The notes under the pieces were generated by a model. That model was not told the DNA's origin, searched no databases, and saw only the letters and a list, made by a program, of their open reading frames with translations. From contig UQEW01000007.1 of NCBI GenBank assembly GCA_900540145.1, positions 1-45,701 of the forward strand: a stretch of DNA of 45,701 nucleotides, written 5' to 3'. Shown here one piece after another: positions 1 through 9,001 of the stretch (its first letter is position 1; each line of letters starts with the position of its first letter). The stretch comes from an uncultured Eubacteriales bacterium. Lineage in GTDB: Bacteria; Bacillota; Clostridia; Peptostreptococcales; Anaerovoracaceae. A program made the position numbers and the translations under genes.

Positions 1-12
1 GCTCCGGCCCGC

Positions 13-86
13 ATTCGACAAATTTCGATGCAGATTTGACCGTCATCACTGTAAAAATTCTTAAAAAAATGTTTTTTTGTCATCGG
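13..86. repeat. Diverged repeat shared with the right window end
   Basis: This stretch aligns without gaps to the reverse complement of about 45595-45656. In the best 25 bases (around TTCGAC, AATTTCGA and GATTTG) I count 21 identities, and all four differences are transitions. The similarity continues weakly through TGTAA and TTAAAAA. The copies are inverted relative to each other, about 45.5 kb apart. The family is unknown to me; it could be an interspersed non-coding element or a mobile-element remnant. No convincing gene lies in bases 1-200. Confidence 0.45.
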
Positions 87-202
87 ACTCAATTGCCGGT
101 AAATTGTATGAAGGTCGCGCAGAACGCCTGGTACATGATTTGCAAAATAGCATTTCACCACCGGTCTTTCACCACTCGTATTTGCCCATTATATCAAGTA
201 AT

Positions 203-278
203 AAAAAGGAGCTGGCTCTAATCACTTTGGCGCTATTCTCATGGAGCCTAGCACATCATTTTAAGACAACTCCTCTTT
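203..278 (-). terminator. Terminator-like structure after the V-ATPase operon
   Basis: Read on the minus strand, GGAGTT (273-268) can pair with AGCTCC (213-208), including one G-U pair, and a run of five T residues follows (207-203). A nested stem pairs GGCTC with GAGCC (248-244 with 218-214). The structure begins just past the last ATPase gene, so it probably ends that transcript. Its large nested loop is unusual for a simple terminator. Nothing else is recognised in the 290 bases before the first gene. Confidence 0.45.
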
Positions 279-290
279 TAATTACATCTA

Positions 291-968
291 TCAGCCGCAA
301 GCTTCCCTTGTACGCTCGCGCTTTTCTTCTATAGATTCTTCCAGAATCATATCCTTGACTTTCATGAGCCTTGTCTGATTGCCTCTTTCGTTTTCCTCCA
401 GCTTCATGACTATATACTTTATGGTCATTTCCAGCTGCGGAATCTTAACATATTCCAAGGCATTCACACGGCGGCGGGTCTTTTCCAATTCTGCCGCCAG
501 CATAGCCGCTTCTTTTTCTTTAGCCGCCAGCTCCAGCATATCGGGTAATATTCCCGCAAGACCTGCTATCGCCGCATCCAGCTCGCCTGAAGTGCTGGCA
601 AATCCATAAGGATAAATATCAGCTGAATCAGAAGCCGTAGTTTCAAATTTAAATTGCGGAACGTCAACGCTCATTACGTTTTTTCCGTCTACCGTAAGTT
701 TAACTCCCTGCTTTGGGAACATCAACGCCTCTTCCAGCACCTCCTGGCTCATCACCGCGCTGGCCACAGAAAAGCTTTCGTACACCTTTGCCAGCGCTTC
801 TTCTACCTCTTCACGGAGGCGCTTATTCTCACGAGCCAGCTCGAGGAAGCCTTTCATCAGCTGGTCCCGCTTATCTTTCATAAGCTTGTGCCCTCGTCTT
901 GCGGTAACGAGCCTTTTTTTCAAAGTCGTAAGCATCATTCTGGTAGGATTTACATTTAATCTTTCCAT
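291..968 (-). CDS. ntpD: V-type ATPase subunit D (central stalk)
   Basis: This 225-residue protein matches subunit D of bacterial and archaeal V/A-type ATPases. It forms the long coiled-coil rotor shaft inside the A3B3 head. The N-terminal MERLNVNPTRMML segment is characteristic, and long charged helices at both ends flank a middle domain, as expected for the shaft. It is the last gene of the nine-gene operon, 18 bases after subunit B. The length is normal for the family and I see no defects. Confidence 0.95.
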   Translation of the reverse strand: MERLNVNPTRMMLTTLKKRLVTARRGHKLMKDKRDQLMKGFLELARENKRLREEVEEALAKVYESFSVASAVMSQEVLEEALMFPKQGVKLTVDGKNVMSVDVPQFKFETTASDSADIYPYGFASTSGELDAAIAGLAGILPDMLELAAKEKEAAMLAAELEKTRRRVNALEYVKIPQLEMTIKYIVMKLEENERGNQTRLMKVKDMILEESIEEKRERTREACG

Positions 969-986
969 AACCTCACCTCTGTCTGA

Positions 987-2357
987 TTACTTACCAAGAT
1001 ACTTCTCAATGTATTTGTCTTTGATACGTTTCAGCTCGCTTCGAGGAAGCATCTCCAAAAGTTTCCATCCTATATCTAATGTTTCTTCTATGGTTCTATC
1101 CGTGTTATAGCCTTGCGAAACATACTGTTTTTCAAAGGCCTGAGAGAACTGAGCATATTTCAAATCAGTTTCCGAAAGGGCTGCTTCTCCCAAGATAGCT
1201 ACCAGCTCCAACGCCTCTTTACCTTCGGCATAAGCGGAGAACAGCTGGTTCATAGTATCGGCATGGTCTTCTCTCGTCTTGCCTTCTCCGATACCCTTAT
1301 CCTTAAGACGTGACAGGGATGGCAATACATCTATAGGAGGCTGTATGCCTTTACGATAAAGCTCTCTTGATAAGATTATCTGACCTTCTGTAATATATCC
1401 GGTCAAGTCCGGTATAGGATGAGTCTTATCTTCCTCCGGCATGGTAAGAATAGGAATCATGGTGATTGAACCGTCATATCCTTTCTTTCTTCCTGCCCTC
1501 TCGTATATGCTGGCCAAGTCTGTATAGAGATATCCCGGGTATCCTCTACGTCCCGGAACTTCTTTTCTGGCCGCTGATACTTCACGAAGAGCTTCTGCGT
1601 AGTTGGTTATATCTGTCAATATTACCAATACGTGCATTCCCAGGTCAAAGGCCAGATACTCTGCAGCCGTCAGCGCCATACGAGGCGTGGCTATACGCTC
1701 TACAGCCGGGTCATTGGCCAGGTTCATGAACATTACAGTTCTATCGATAGCTCCTGTTCTTCTAAAGTCAGAAGCGAAGAAATCTGCTTCTTCATAAGTG
1801 ATACCTATGGCGGCAAACACTACGGCGAAATTTCCTTCGCCGCCTCTTACCTTAGCCTGACGGGCAATCTGCGCAGCCAAGTCGGCATGAGGAAGGCCTG
1901 AAGCCGAAAAGATAGGAAGCTTCTGTCCTCTTACCAGCGTGTTCAGTCCGTCTATAGCAGATACTCCTGTCTGAATGAATTCTGATGGATAGTCACGGGC
2001 TGCCGGGTTCATAGGAAGACCGTTTATATCCATTCTCTTATCTGCGATTATCTCAGGGCCTCCATCCTTAGGGCGGCCCATGCCGTCGAAAACTCTTCCT
2101 AAAATGTCCGGTGAAACGGCCAGTTCAATACCTCTTCCCAGGAACTTAACGGTACTTTCTTTAAGGTTGATTCCTGTAGAGCTTTCAAAGAGCTGCACCA
2201 ATGCGTTAGGTCCATTTATCTCAAGAACCCTGCAAAGTCTCTTTTCACCGCTTGGCAGTATTATTTCTCCCAATTCATCATAAGTTACGTTTTCGACATC
2301 TTTTACGAGCATAAGAGGTCCGACAACTTCACTTATAGTTTTATATTCTTTAATCAT
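987..2357 (-). CDS. ntpB: V-type ATPase subunit B (non-catalytic)
   Basis: This 456-residue protein is the non-catalytic nucleotide-site subunit alternating with subunit A in the hexameric head. It has the usual beta-barrel N-terminus (EVVGPLMLVKDVENVTYDE) and no intact Walker A glycine-lysine loop, which is the family norm. Its ATG overlaps the subunit A stop by eight bases, and an AAGGAGG ribosome site lies inside the end of subunit A. Translational coupling between A and B, which assemble in equal numbers, is therefore likely. The length is standard. Confidence 0.96.
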   Translation of the reverse strand: MIKEYKTISEVVGPLMLVKDVENVTYDELGEIILPSGEKRLCRVLEINGPNALVQLFESSTGINLKESTVKFLGRGIELAVSPDILGRVFDGMGRPKDGGPEIIADKRMDINGLPMNPAARDYPSEFIQTGVSAIDGLNTLVRGQKLPIFSASGLPHADLAAQIARQAKVRGGEGNFAVVFAAIGITYEEADFFASDFRRTGAIDRTVMFMNLANDPAVERIATPRMALTAAEYLAFDLGMHVLVILTDITNYAEALREVSAARKEVPGRRGYPGYLYTDLASIYERAGRKKGYDGSITMIPILTMPEEDKTHPIPDLTGYITEGQIILSRELYRKGIQPPIDVLPSLSRLKDKGIGEGKTREDHADTMNQLFSAYAEGKEALELVAILGEAALSETDLKYAQFSQAFEKQYVSQGYNTDRTIEETLDIGWKLLEMLPRSELKRIKDKYIEKYLGK

Positions 2358-4128
2358 CGTCCTCAGCCTCCTTTGCAGTTAATGCAGAAATACTCTTTTT
2401 CATCTCTTCCATAGCGCTGTCGAAAGTTTCGTCAACGTCCTTTTCTTCAACATATTTAAAACGTCCTATAGTTTCTCTTATAGGAAGCTCCATCACCTTT
2501 GAGAAAGCAGCTCCTTTGGCTACAGCCTCTCTCGCCAGCCTGTGGAAGCTCAATATCAGTTTGAGCAGTTTATACTGTTTGTTGAGGGAACTGTAGGTAT
2601 CCACTTCATGGAAAGCGTTCTGGTGGAGATAATCCTCACGAATGGACTTTGCCACTTCCAGCTTGAGTCTGTCTTCCGGAGAAAGTCCGTCTACGCCGAC
2701 CAGCTGCACAACTTCCTGCAGTTCTGATTCTTCTTGCAGTAAGCTTATGGTCTGTGCGCGCAGCTTAGGGAATTCCTTATTTACATTTTCAGCGTACCAC
2801 TCTTCCAATCTGTCTACATATAATGAATAGCTCTGAAGCCAGTTGATGGCTGGGAAATGTCTCTTATATGCCAGCGAAGAATCCAAACACCAGAATACCT
2901 TGACTATTCTCAGCGTGGCTTGAGATACAGGCTCGGAAATATCTCCTCCCGGAGGAGATACGGCTCCTATGGCAGATAATGCTCCCAGTCTTCCCTCTTT
3001 TCCAAGGGAAATGGTCCTTCCTGCTCTCTCGTAGAACTGAGCCAGACGGGAAGCCAGATATGCCGGATAACCTTCTTCACCGGGCATTTCTTCGAGACGG
3101 CCTGACATCTCACGAAGAGCTTCCGCCCATCTGGAGGTGGAGTCGGCCATTATAGCTACCGAGTATCCCATATCTCTGAAGTATTCTGCAATGGTTATAC
3201 CGGTGTATATAGAAGCTTCACGAGCTGCTACCGGCATGTCGGACGTATTGGCAATCAGCACCGTTCTCTTCATTATAGATTCTCCGGTGTTAGGGTCTTT
3301 CAGCTCAGGGAATTCCATCAGTACATCGGTCATCTCGTTTCCACGCTCACCGCATCCGATATATACCACTATTTCAGCGTCAGCCCATTTAGCCAGCTGA
3401 TGCTGTACTACAGTCTTGCCTGAACCGAAAGGTCCAGGTACTGCCGCTACTCCGCCTTTTGCAATAGGGAACAGAGTATCTATTACTCGCTGTCCTGTTA
3501 TCAAAGGCATTTCGGGAACCAGCTTTTCTTTATAAGGTCTGCCTTTTCTTACAGGCCATTTCTGCAGCATAGTCAGTTCTTCCAGTGTTCCGTCTGCTCT
3601 GCGCACTTTGCATACCACATCCTCTACGGTAAACTGTCCGCCCTGAATATATTCTACGGTGCCGCTGAGTCCGTAAGGGACCATTATTCTTTGCTCTACA
3701 AGAACGGTTTCCTGTACAGTACCGATGATATCACCGGCTTCAACTTGGTCTCCCACTTCAACCTTAGGAACAAATTCCCATTTTTTATCTCTTGAAATAG
3801 AAGGGACCTTTATTCCTCTTGTAATGTTCGGCCCCGCTATTTTTCTCATTTCTTCGAGAGGTCTCTGTATACCGTCATACATGGTACCGATAAGTCCGGG
3901 ACCCAGCTCTACCGACAACGGCGCTCCTGTGGATACTACAGGCACTCCCGGTCCTATACCTGCAGTTTCTTCGTATACCTGTACAGAAGCTTTGTCGCCT
4001 CTCATTTCTATTATTTCACCTATCAGGCCCTGTTCTCCTACACGGACAACATCATACATATTGGCCTCTTCCATGCCTGATGCTATTACCAGAGGACCTG
4101 ATACTTTTACTACTTTACCTTGACTCAT
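2350..4128 (-). CDS. ntpA: V-type ATPase subunit A (catalytic)
   Basis: This 592-residue catalytic subunit couples ATP hydrolysis or synthesis to rotor turning. The P-loop GPFGSGKT is at about residues 232-239. The non-homologous region insert that separates A-type from F-type beta subunits lies between the N-terminal barrel and the P-loop. The acidic C-terminus (KEAEDDD) overlaps the start of subunit B. The start codon is preceded by GGAGGTG about ten bases upstream, within the end of the central-stalk gene. Both length and motifs are canonical. Confidence 0.97.
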   Translation of the reverse strand: MSQGKVVKVSGPLVIASGMEEANMYDVVRVGEQGLIGEIIEMRGDKASVQVYEETAGIGPGVPVVSTGAPLSVELGPGLIGTMYDGIQRPLEEMRKIAGPNITRGIKVPSISRDKKWEFVPKVEVGDQVEAGDIIGTVQETVLVEQRIMVPYGLSGTVEYIQGGQFTVEDVVCKVRRADGTLEELTMLQKWPVRKGRPYKEKLVPEMPLITGQRVIDTLFPIAKGGVAAVPGPFGSGKTVVQHQLAKWADAEIVVYIGCGERGNEMTDVLMEFPELKDPNTGESIMKRTVLIANTSDMPVAAREASIYTGITIAEYFRDMGYSVAIMADSTSRWAEALREMSGRLEEMPGEEGYPAYLASRLAQFYERAGRTISLGKEGRLGALSAIGAVSPPGGDISEPVSQATLRIVKVFWCLDSSLAYKRHFPAINWLQSYSLYVDRLEEWYAENVNKEFPKLRAQTISLLQEESELQEVVQLVGVDGLSPEDRLKLEVAKSIREDYLHQNAFHEVDTYSSLNKQYKLLKLILSFHRLAREAVAKGAAFSKVMELPIRETIGRFKYVEEKDVDETFDSAMEEMKKSISALTAKEAEDDD

Positions 4129-4130
4129 TA

Positions 4131-4454
4131 CTATTTGTCACCTCCAAACAGGATGTCCGCACCTACGGCACGTTCCACAGATTTTTTAACGCCTTCAATT
4201 CCTATACCTAAGGAGCCGTCTTTGTCCGGCACAGGTATAACTGCCGGAAGTCGTTTGTCTGTGTATTCACCAACTTCTTCTCTCATTTCCTTATACAAAG
4301 GTTCTGTGATATAGATGATGGCAAAATTGTCTTCTGCTATATCTTTAAATACTTTTTTCGCTTCTTGCCCGCTGTCGCATGGGAAAACCTCAAGACCTAC
4401 AGCCTTGAAGCCCAGGATGCTTTCTCTGTCACCGATAACTCCTATCCTATACAT
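4131..4454 (-). CDS. ntpG: V-type ATPase central-stalk subunit F/NtpG
   Basis: This 107-residue Rossmann-like subunit binds the D shaft in the central stalk. The N-terminus (MYRIGVIGDRESILGFKAVG) is typical of V/A-ATPase subunit F, called NtpG in Enterococcus. The gene lies between subunits C and A as in the ntp operon. Its start overlaps the end of subunit C by eight bases, and it ends three bases before subunit A. No defects are seen. Confidence 0.93.
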   Translation of the reverse strand: MYRIGVIGDRESILGFKAVGLEVFPCDSGQEAKKVFKDIAEDNFAIIYITEPLYKEMREEVGEYTDKRLPAVIPVPDKDGSLGIGIEGVKKSVERAVGADILFGGDK

Positions 4455-5454
4455 AAGTTTTCCTCAACCTTTCCAGAATGACTTCTTTGGACGTTCCTGA
4501 TATCTTTCCGGTCAAAATCATTCTAAGATTTTTGCTTTCGCTTTCCTTGGCTATCAGGAAAGCTGCTGCGGGTTCAAGACCAAAAGAAACAAATTTTGCA
4601 TCTTTTATATATTCTATCCTCTTGTTGTCACAAAGTTTTTCCAGTAGCGAATACATTCCTGTGGACTTAACGTGGGCTGCGCCCTTTTCTATGATTTCGC
4701 CAAAACCATAAGGTGCAAATTTATCCGTCAGCTGTTGATAGTTTTCTTCGTAACTGCTTATAAGCAAATTCTCTGCCATATTGCCCCCTTCAAGGAAAAC
4801 CTTTTGAAAGAAGGTCCATGGCTTTCCTATCTGTCTCAGCCTTACGAAGGTCGTAACATTAAGTATGTCTATCAAAAGCTTGACATATCCTATCAGAAAT
4901 TGATTTTCTGTTTTTTCAGCTTCTTTCAACATCTGGCTGTAGCATGCCTTATCCAGTATTATATCTATCTCCTGAGGGTCTCTTCCCTTACCGAAAAGCT
5001 CGACTGCCTGGTTAACGGCATCCTTCATCTCGGTAGAGAAAAACATGAAATTTCTTTCTCTTATCATAGATGCCATTGCCATAGGTTCAAAATTTCCGCC
5101 CTCCATCATGTAGCTTTCAGGATCGAGACCTAAAAACTCAGCTTTCAAAGCAGCCTTTACATTGTGGTAGTCCTTAGGACATCTGAAAAGCCCCAATTCA
5201 GATTTCTCCGGCACTGCGGAAAAGACCAGCTCATACGCCTTCTCTTCTTCCTCATTCAATAGCTTTACGAAATCTCTCGGTCTTTCCAGAGCTTTTCCGT
5301 CACTAAATCCATGCTCATTCAAAACTGCCATCGCGCCTTGAAATGTATCGGCTTCAGCCGCCCTCACCAGCTCTGCTTCCGGAAGCAATGTATTTTCACT
5401 CGCTCTTATAATTGAGGCACAGAATATATATGAGTCTTCTTTGACTTTACTCAT
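4447..5454 (-). CDS. ntpC: V-type ATPase subunit C (rotor adaptor)
   Basis: This 335-residue protein is the funnel-shaped subunit (family vATP-synt_AC39) that joins the central stalk to the membrane c-ring. It is largely helical and has no membrane segment or signal peptide, as expected for a cytoplasmic adaptor. Its position between E and NtpG fits the ntp order. The length is within the usual range (about 330-350 residues). It starts 12 bases after the end of subunit E and overlaps the next gene. Confidence 0.93.
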   Translation of the reverse strand: MSKVKEDSYIFCASIIRASENTLLPEAELVRAAEADTFQGAMAVLNEHGFSDGKALERPRDFVKLLNEEEEKAYELVFSAVPEKSELGLFRCPKDYHNVKAALKAEFLGLDPESYMMEGGNFEPMAMASMIRERNFMFFSTEMKDAVNQAVELFGKGRDPQEIDIILDKACYSQMLKEAEKTENQFLIGYVKLLIDILNVTTFVRLRQIGKPWTFFQKVFLEGGNMAENLLISSYEENYQQLTDKFAPYGFGEIIEKGAAHVKSTGMYSLLEKLCDNKRIEYIKDAKFVSFGLEPAAAFLIAKESESKNLRMILTGKISGTSKEVILERLRKTYV

Positions 5455-5466
5455 AAACTCTCCTCC

Positions 5467-6057
5467 TTATTTTTCCGGCGGGAAAAGTATGGAGGCTACA
5501 TCTCCTGTAAGCTCACGGCGTTTTTCGTCTACCATGGCTTCCACCGAATTATTGATATAAACCTGCCCATTCTGAAGCATATATCCGCCTCTCAGATTTC
5601 TCGTCTCCTCTGACAGAGTAAACTTTCCTTCAGGCACTGCTTTATTCAAAGCATCTACCACTTTAGCTCCTATTTTATCTCTTTCATTTTTATTGAATAT
5701 AAGAGCGCCTTGGCTAAGTCCTGAATTTTTCCCTGCCTCTGTCAAAAATTTAATATATTTCTCTTCTTCGATAGAGACAATATACTCGACAGCCTCATCG
5801 AAACATCGGTTGATTAATTCTTGCTTCTTGGCTAATATTATCTTCTTGCTGTCTATATCTGCTACCGACTTTCGACGGCTGACTATTCTTTTGCTTTCTT
5901 CCTCGGCATCTCTTACAGCTACTTCCGTCTCCTCGACGATTCGCTTCTTAAGCGCATTGATAGTGCCATTGCCCTTTGTCCTGGCAGCGTTCATTATCTG
6001 TTCGCACTCGGTCTGCGCTTCATCTATAATCGCCGATGTAATCTTTTCTATACTCAT
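5467..6057 (-). CDS. ntpE: V-type ATPase subunit E (peripheral stalk)
   Basis: This 196-residue protein has a long N-terminal charged coiled coil (about residues 1-90) followed by a globular C-terminal domain. That is the arrangement of subunit E, half of the E/G heterodimer that holds the head against rotation. Its partner is encoded at 8533-8844, at the front of the operon. The gene lies between the c-ring subunit K and subunit C. Length and order match the Enterococcus-type operon. Confidence 0.92.
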   Translation of the reverse strand: MSIEKITSAIIDEAQTECEQIMNAARTKGNGTINALKKRIVEETEVAVRDAEEESKRIVSRRKSVADIDSKKIILAKKQELINRCFDEAVEYIVSIEEEKYIKFLTEAGKNSGLSQGALIFNKNERDKIGAKVVDALNKAVPEGKFTLSEETRNLRGGYMLQNGQVYINNSVEAMVDEKRRELTGDVASILFPPEK

Positions 6058-6081
6058 GATGCTTCCACCTTTCGTGGCTCA

Positions 6082-6558
6082 TTATAAAGCGATTCTAAGC
6101 CAAATAAGAACTGATACCAGCAAAGCAAAGATTGCGTAAGTTTCTACCATAGCGGTATATATAATGCCTTTTACCATCTGATCCGGTCTCTTAGCTGTCA
6201 GCTGAAGAGCTGCTGCTGCTGCTTTTCCTTGAGCTATACCTGACCAAATGCCGACTAAACCGATAGGAATACCTGCTACTAAGAAATATGCACCCTGAGC
6301 CATGGTCAGTTCCAACATATTTCCGCCCAGGAAGCCTGTTTTTTGCAATATCAGGAATGAAATGATCAAACCATAGATACCCTGCGTTCCAGGCAACGCC
6401 TGTAAAATAAGGGTCTTACCGAATTTCTTTGGGTCTTCGGCAACTACAGCTGAAGCCGCCTGACCTGCTATACCTACGCCCATGGCGCTTCCTATACCTG
6501 CCAGAGCCGCTATTGCAGCACCTAAAAGAGCTAATGTGTTACCATCTATCATGTTCAT
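6082..6558 (-). CDS. ntpK: V-type ATPase c-ring subunit K with sodium-binding residues
   Basis: This 158-residue membrane proteolipid is a duplicated hairpin with four transmembrane helices. The first hairpin carries LPGTQGIYG (L55, T58, Q59, Y62); the second carries SGIAQGK (Q110) and MVETY (E139). In Enterococcus hirae NtpK the sodium ligands are L61, T64, Q65, Q110 and E139, so the whole set appears conserved. Only the second hairpin has the ion-binding glutamate, giving one site per four helices. I infer a sodium-coupled enzyme. Confidence 0.95.
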   Translation of the reverse strand: MNMIDGNTLALLGAAIAALAGIGSAMGVGIAGQAASAVVAEDPKKFGKTLILQALPGTQGIYGLIISFLILQKTGFLGGNMLELTMAQGAYFLVAGIPIGLVGIWSGIAQGKAAAAALQLTAKRPDQMVKGIIYTAMVETYAIFALLVSVLIWLRIAL

Positions 6559-6560
6559 TT

Positions 6561-8531
6561 TTATTCCTCCTCTTGCTCTATCTTTATATAGTTTGTTTTT
6601 TTCCTGAAAGGATCAAACGGTTCTCCTCCGTCTTCATAAAACTTTCCGAAAAACTCAACGTATTGCAGCCTGCTGGAATGGATAAACGCACCTAAAGCAT
6701 TAATAGCCAAATTGAGAGCGTGACCGAAAATAAATACTACAACCAGTATTATTATTCCAAATACGCCTCCTCCGAAAAGCGAACCCATCGTATTGACTAC
6801 CTGTGCTATTACTCCGGTCGCCAGTCCCAAAGCCAGTAATCTTGCATAAGATAATATGTCTGACAAATAGCTTGTTATATTATAAATATTGCTCAAACCA
6901 CCGGTTACTTTTCCTATGCCCTTTTTATCTCTTCCGCCTGTCAGCAGTAATCCTGCAGCTCCTATTATAGCCAGCCATTGGCCTATTTCAGGTAAAACAG
7001 GTGATATGGAACTTCCTCCAAGCAGAGCAATAAGACCTACGATGGTAAAATACCAGAATCCTTCATCACACAAGGCGTCGAACCAATGACCCTCTTTGAT
7101 CTGCATATAAGCCTTGATACCCATTCCGATAAACAGATGGATTATACCAAGAGCCAGTGAAAATATGAGAAGTTTCATAGGGTCATCCAGCGGATTGAAC
7201 CATAGGGCGTTTATAACTACCTCTTTTCCAAGTACTGTTCTTGCAAAGACTTGTATAAAATCCCCAAACCATCCTCCAAAAAGGGCTCCCCATATAATGG
7301 TGGAAATTCCGCAATAGAAGAAAAGTCTTATCATTTTATACATATTTCCCTCAAGTTTGAATTTATGCAGCACCACGAAGCACGCTACGGTCATCAATAT
7401 TCCGTATCCCGCATCGCTGAGCATCATTCCGAAGAATACTGCATAGAACAGCGCGAAAATGCTGGTCGGGTCAAAGCCTCTGTAATCAGGGAGGGAATAC
7501 ATCTCTGTTATAGCTTCAAAAGGTACAAAGAAGTTCTTGTTGTCAAGGAGTACAGGGACTTCTTCATCCTCTTTTGGCGGAGCGAACTGGTAGCAGCAGT
7601 TCATCTGATCCAAAAGCTTTGAGGCCTTTGCTGTAAGTCTTTCAGGTATCCAGCCCTCCAGGTAAAACGTCGTCTTGGTCTTGAGCAACTTGGTTCTGAC
7701 TTTTTCTCTGTCAGCGTCTATAGCAGTCAAGTCACAGTAGTTTTCTATAATCCGCCTAAGAGAAGCTCTTTCGGCCGCTTCTTTTTCTATATCTTTGACC
7801 TTGGCGAAAAGCTCTTCTTTTTCTTTTTTAATTCTTTCGACATTTTCCGCAACAGTCCCTTTTAAGTGTCTGAAATACACTTCCGAAAAGCCCTTTTGTT
7901 TTAGAAGTGACATGATTTCTTCTTCCTTACTGCGGAGACATATAAACGCCACATAATTTAAATCTTTATCGGCATTTATCAATTTTACCACTATGCCGCC
8001 TATTCCCTCCAGTTCGTTTATAATCTCTGTCATATCTACTGTTGTCGGAACTACCCCCTCGTGGATGATAGTTTTATGTGTGCCTTTCATCTCAAGAGGT
8101 GTCGCGTATCCTATCCAAGGCTTGATCAGAGTCTCTTCCTGGTCCAGCTTGTTTATTTTGTCGTTGGTATCCCTCAGTTTTTCCTCTAACGCCAAAACCT
8201 CATCTACATATCTTTCCGCCTGTTCTCTGTCGAAGTTCTTTAAGTCATTGGCGCTTATCAATCGTCTTGTTTTAAAAAGAGGTTCTCTTGCGGGGTCGTA
8301 TCTTTCCAAGAACTGGAGTGCTGAATCTGCTCGGTTCAGTTTTGCATCAATCTCTGCAGCTTTAGCATGGCTGTCATCTAAACTGACAAAATCACCTATA
8401 GATTGTTCTTGCAGCTTATCTTTTTGATCCACCAGTTCTACGGCGCCAAAATCCATCAGCTTTCCCATTATGGACTCTTTTTCTTTTCCAAGCCCTATGA
8501 CCGCGACTTTTTGCATCTTAACAATTGACAC
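6561..8531 (-). CDS. ntpI: V-type ATPase subunit I (membrane stator, a-subunit)
   Basis: This 656-residue protein has a cytoplasmic N-terminal half of alternating alpha/beta and coiled-coil segments (to about residue 340). A membrane half with several hydrophobic helices follows. It is the stator subunit that forms the ion half-channels beside the c-ring and docks the peripheral stalks. The C-terminal helix segment with SSRLQYVEFFGKFYEDGG is characteristic of the family. It follows the peripheral-stalk gene with no real gap. The length is normal. Confidence 0.94.
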   Translation of the reverse strand: MSIVKMQKVAVIGLGKEKESIMGKLMDFGAVELVDQKDKLQEQSIGDFVSLDDSHAKAAEIDAKLNRADSALQFLERYDPAREPLFKTRRLISANDLKNFDREQAERYVDEVLALEEKLRDTNDKINKLDQEETLIKPWIGYATPLEMKGTHKTIIHEGVVPTTVDMTEIINELEGIGGIVVKLINADKDLNYVAFICLRSKEEEIMSLLKQKGFSEVYFRHLKGTVAENVERIKKEKEELFAKVKDIEKEAAERASLRRIIENYCDLTAIDADREKVRTKLLKTKTTFYLEGWIPERLTAKASKLLDQMNCCYQFAPPKEDEEVPVLLDNKNFFVPFEAITEMYSLPDYRGFDPTSIFALFYAVFFGMMLSDAGYGILMTVACFVVLHKFKLEGNMYKMIRLFFYCGISTIIWGALFGGWFGDFIQVFARTVLGKEVVINALWFNPLDDPMKLLIFSLALGIIHLFIGMGIKAYMQIKEGHWFDALCDEGFWYFTIVGLIALLGGSSISPVLPEIGQWLAIIGAAGLLLTGGRDKKGIGKVTGGLSNIYNITSYLSDILSYARLLALGLATGVIAQVVNTMGSLFGGGVFGIIILVVVFIFGHALNLAINALGAFIHSSRLQYVEFFGKFYEDGGEPFDPFRKKTNYIKIEQEEE

Positions 8532-8532
8532 T

Positions 8533-8844
8533 TTAACCCACGATCCTTTCTGCGATAAATTTCACGGCCTCCTCCTGCTTTTCGCCGGCTTGAACCGTCA
8601 TCGCCGCGCAAAGATCCTCAGCTTGTTTGATTGCTTCTTCATAAAGCTTCTGAGCTTTCTCTCTGCCTTCTTTCAGCAGGGCGTCACACTGCTCTTTTTC
8701 TTCGGCAAACGCTTCTTCGATCATTTTGTTAGCTTTAGAGTCAGTCTCTTCCACAAAATTCTTTGCGGATATCCGAGCTTCTCTGCGCATTTCATCCGCT
8801 TGCTCTTCTGCTTCTTTGATTAATTTCAACTCTTCTGTAAACAA
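8533..8844 (-). CDS. ntpF: V-type ATPase peripheral-stalk subunit G/H (NtpF)
   Basis: This 103-residue, highly charged protein is almost entirely predicted coiled coil, rich in Glu, Lys and Ala. That fits the small peripheral-stalk subunit paired with subunit E. It is the first gene of the operon, the position of ntpF in Enterococcus. The start is TTG at 8844, chosen because AGGAGG lies seven to ten bases upstream and no better ATG precedes the coiled coil. The family call rests on position and composition more than on motifs. Confidence 0.85.
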   Translation of the reverse strand: MFTEELKLIKEAEEQADEMRREARISAKNFVEETDSKANKMIEEAFAEEKEQCDALLKEGREKAQKLYEEAIKQAEDLCAAMTVQAGEKQEEAVKFIAERIVG

Positions 8845-8966
8845 TCTACCCCCTCCTTTTTTTGTTTTTTCTCAAAAACAAAATTCATCCCTATGTAAAA
8901 ATACCACAAAAAAAACAATAATACCAATCTTTTTTTAAATTATCCAGTATACATGATCAGAAAAGC
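8845..8966 (-). promoter_or_regulatory. AT-rich leader and presumed promoter of the V-ATPase operon
   Basis: This gene-free stretch lies between whiA and the first ATPase gene and must contain the operon promoter. It is extremely AT-rich with T runs on the minus strand. No -35/-10 pair is clear enough to fix a start site; a weak candidate begins with TTGGTA. The strong ribosome site directly before the TTG start codon is the only firm signal. Confidence 0.35.
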
Positions 8967-9001
8967 ATTGGCCGACATTCTATTACAGTTTGTCGGCCAA
9001 T
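8967..9001 (-). terminator. Intrinsic terminator of whiA
   Basis: The 11-base arms ATTGGCCGACA and TGTCGGCCAAT form a perfect stem with a 13-base loop. On the minus strand the stem is followed by GCTTTTC. The whiA stop codon lies in the loop, so the terminator overlaps the end of the coding region. It separates whiA from the ATPase promoter. Confidence 0.7.

Noticed and set aside
36..334. Short plus-strand reading frames at the left end
   Set aside because: They lack ribosome sites, overlap the repeat, the terminator and subunit D, and show no recognisable domain. I treat the region as non-coding, though a remnant of a mobile gene cannot be excluded.
1466..1901. Long antisense reading frames inside the V-ATPase genes
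   Set aside because: They are shadows of strongly conserved coding regions and have no start signals or domains of their own.
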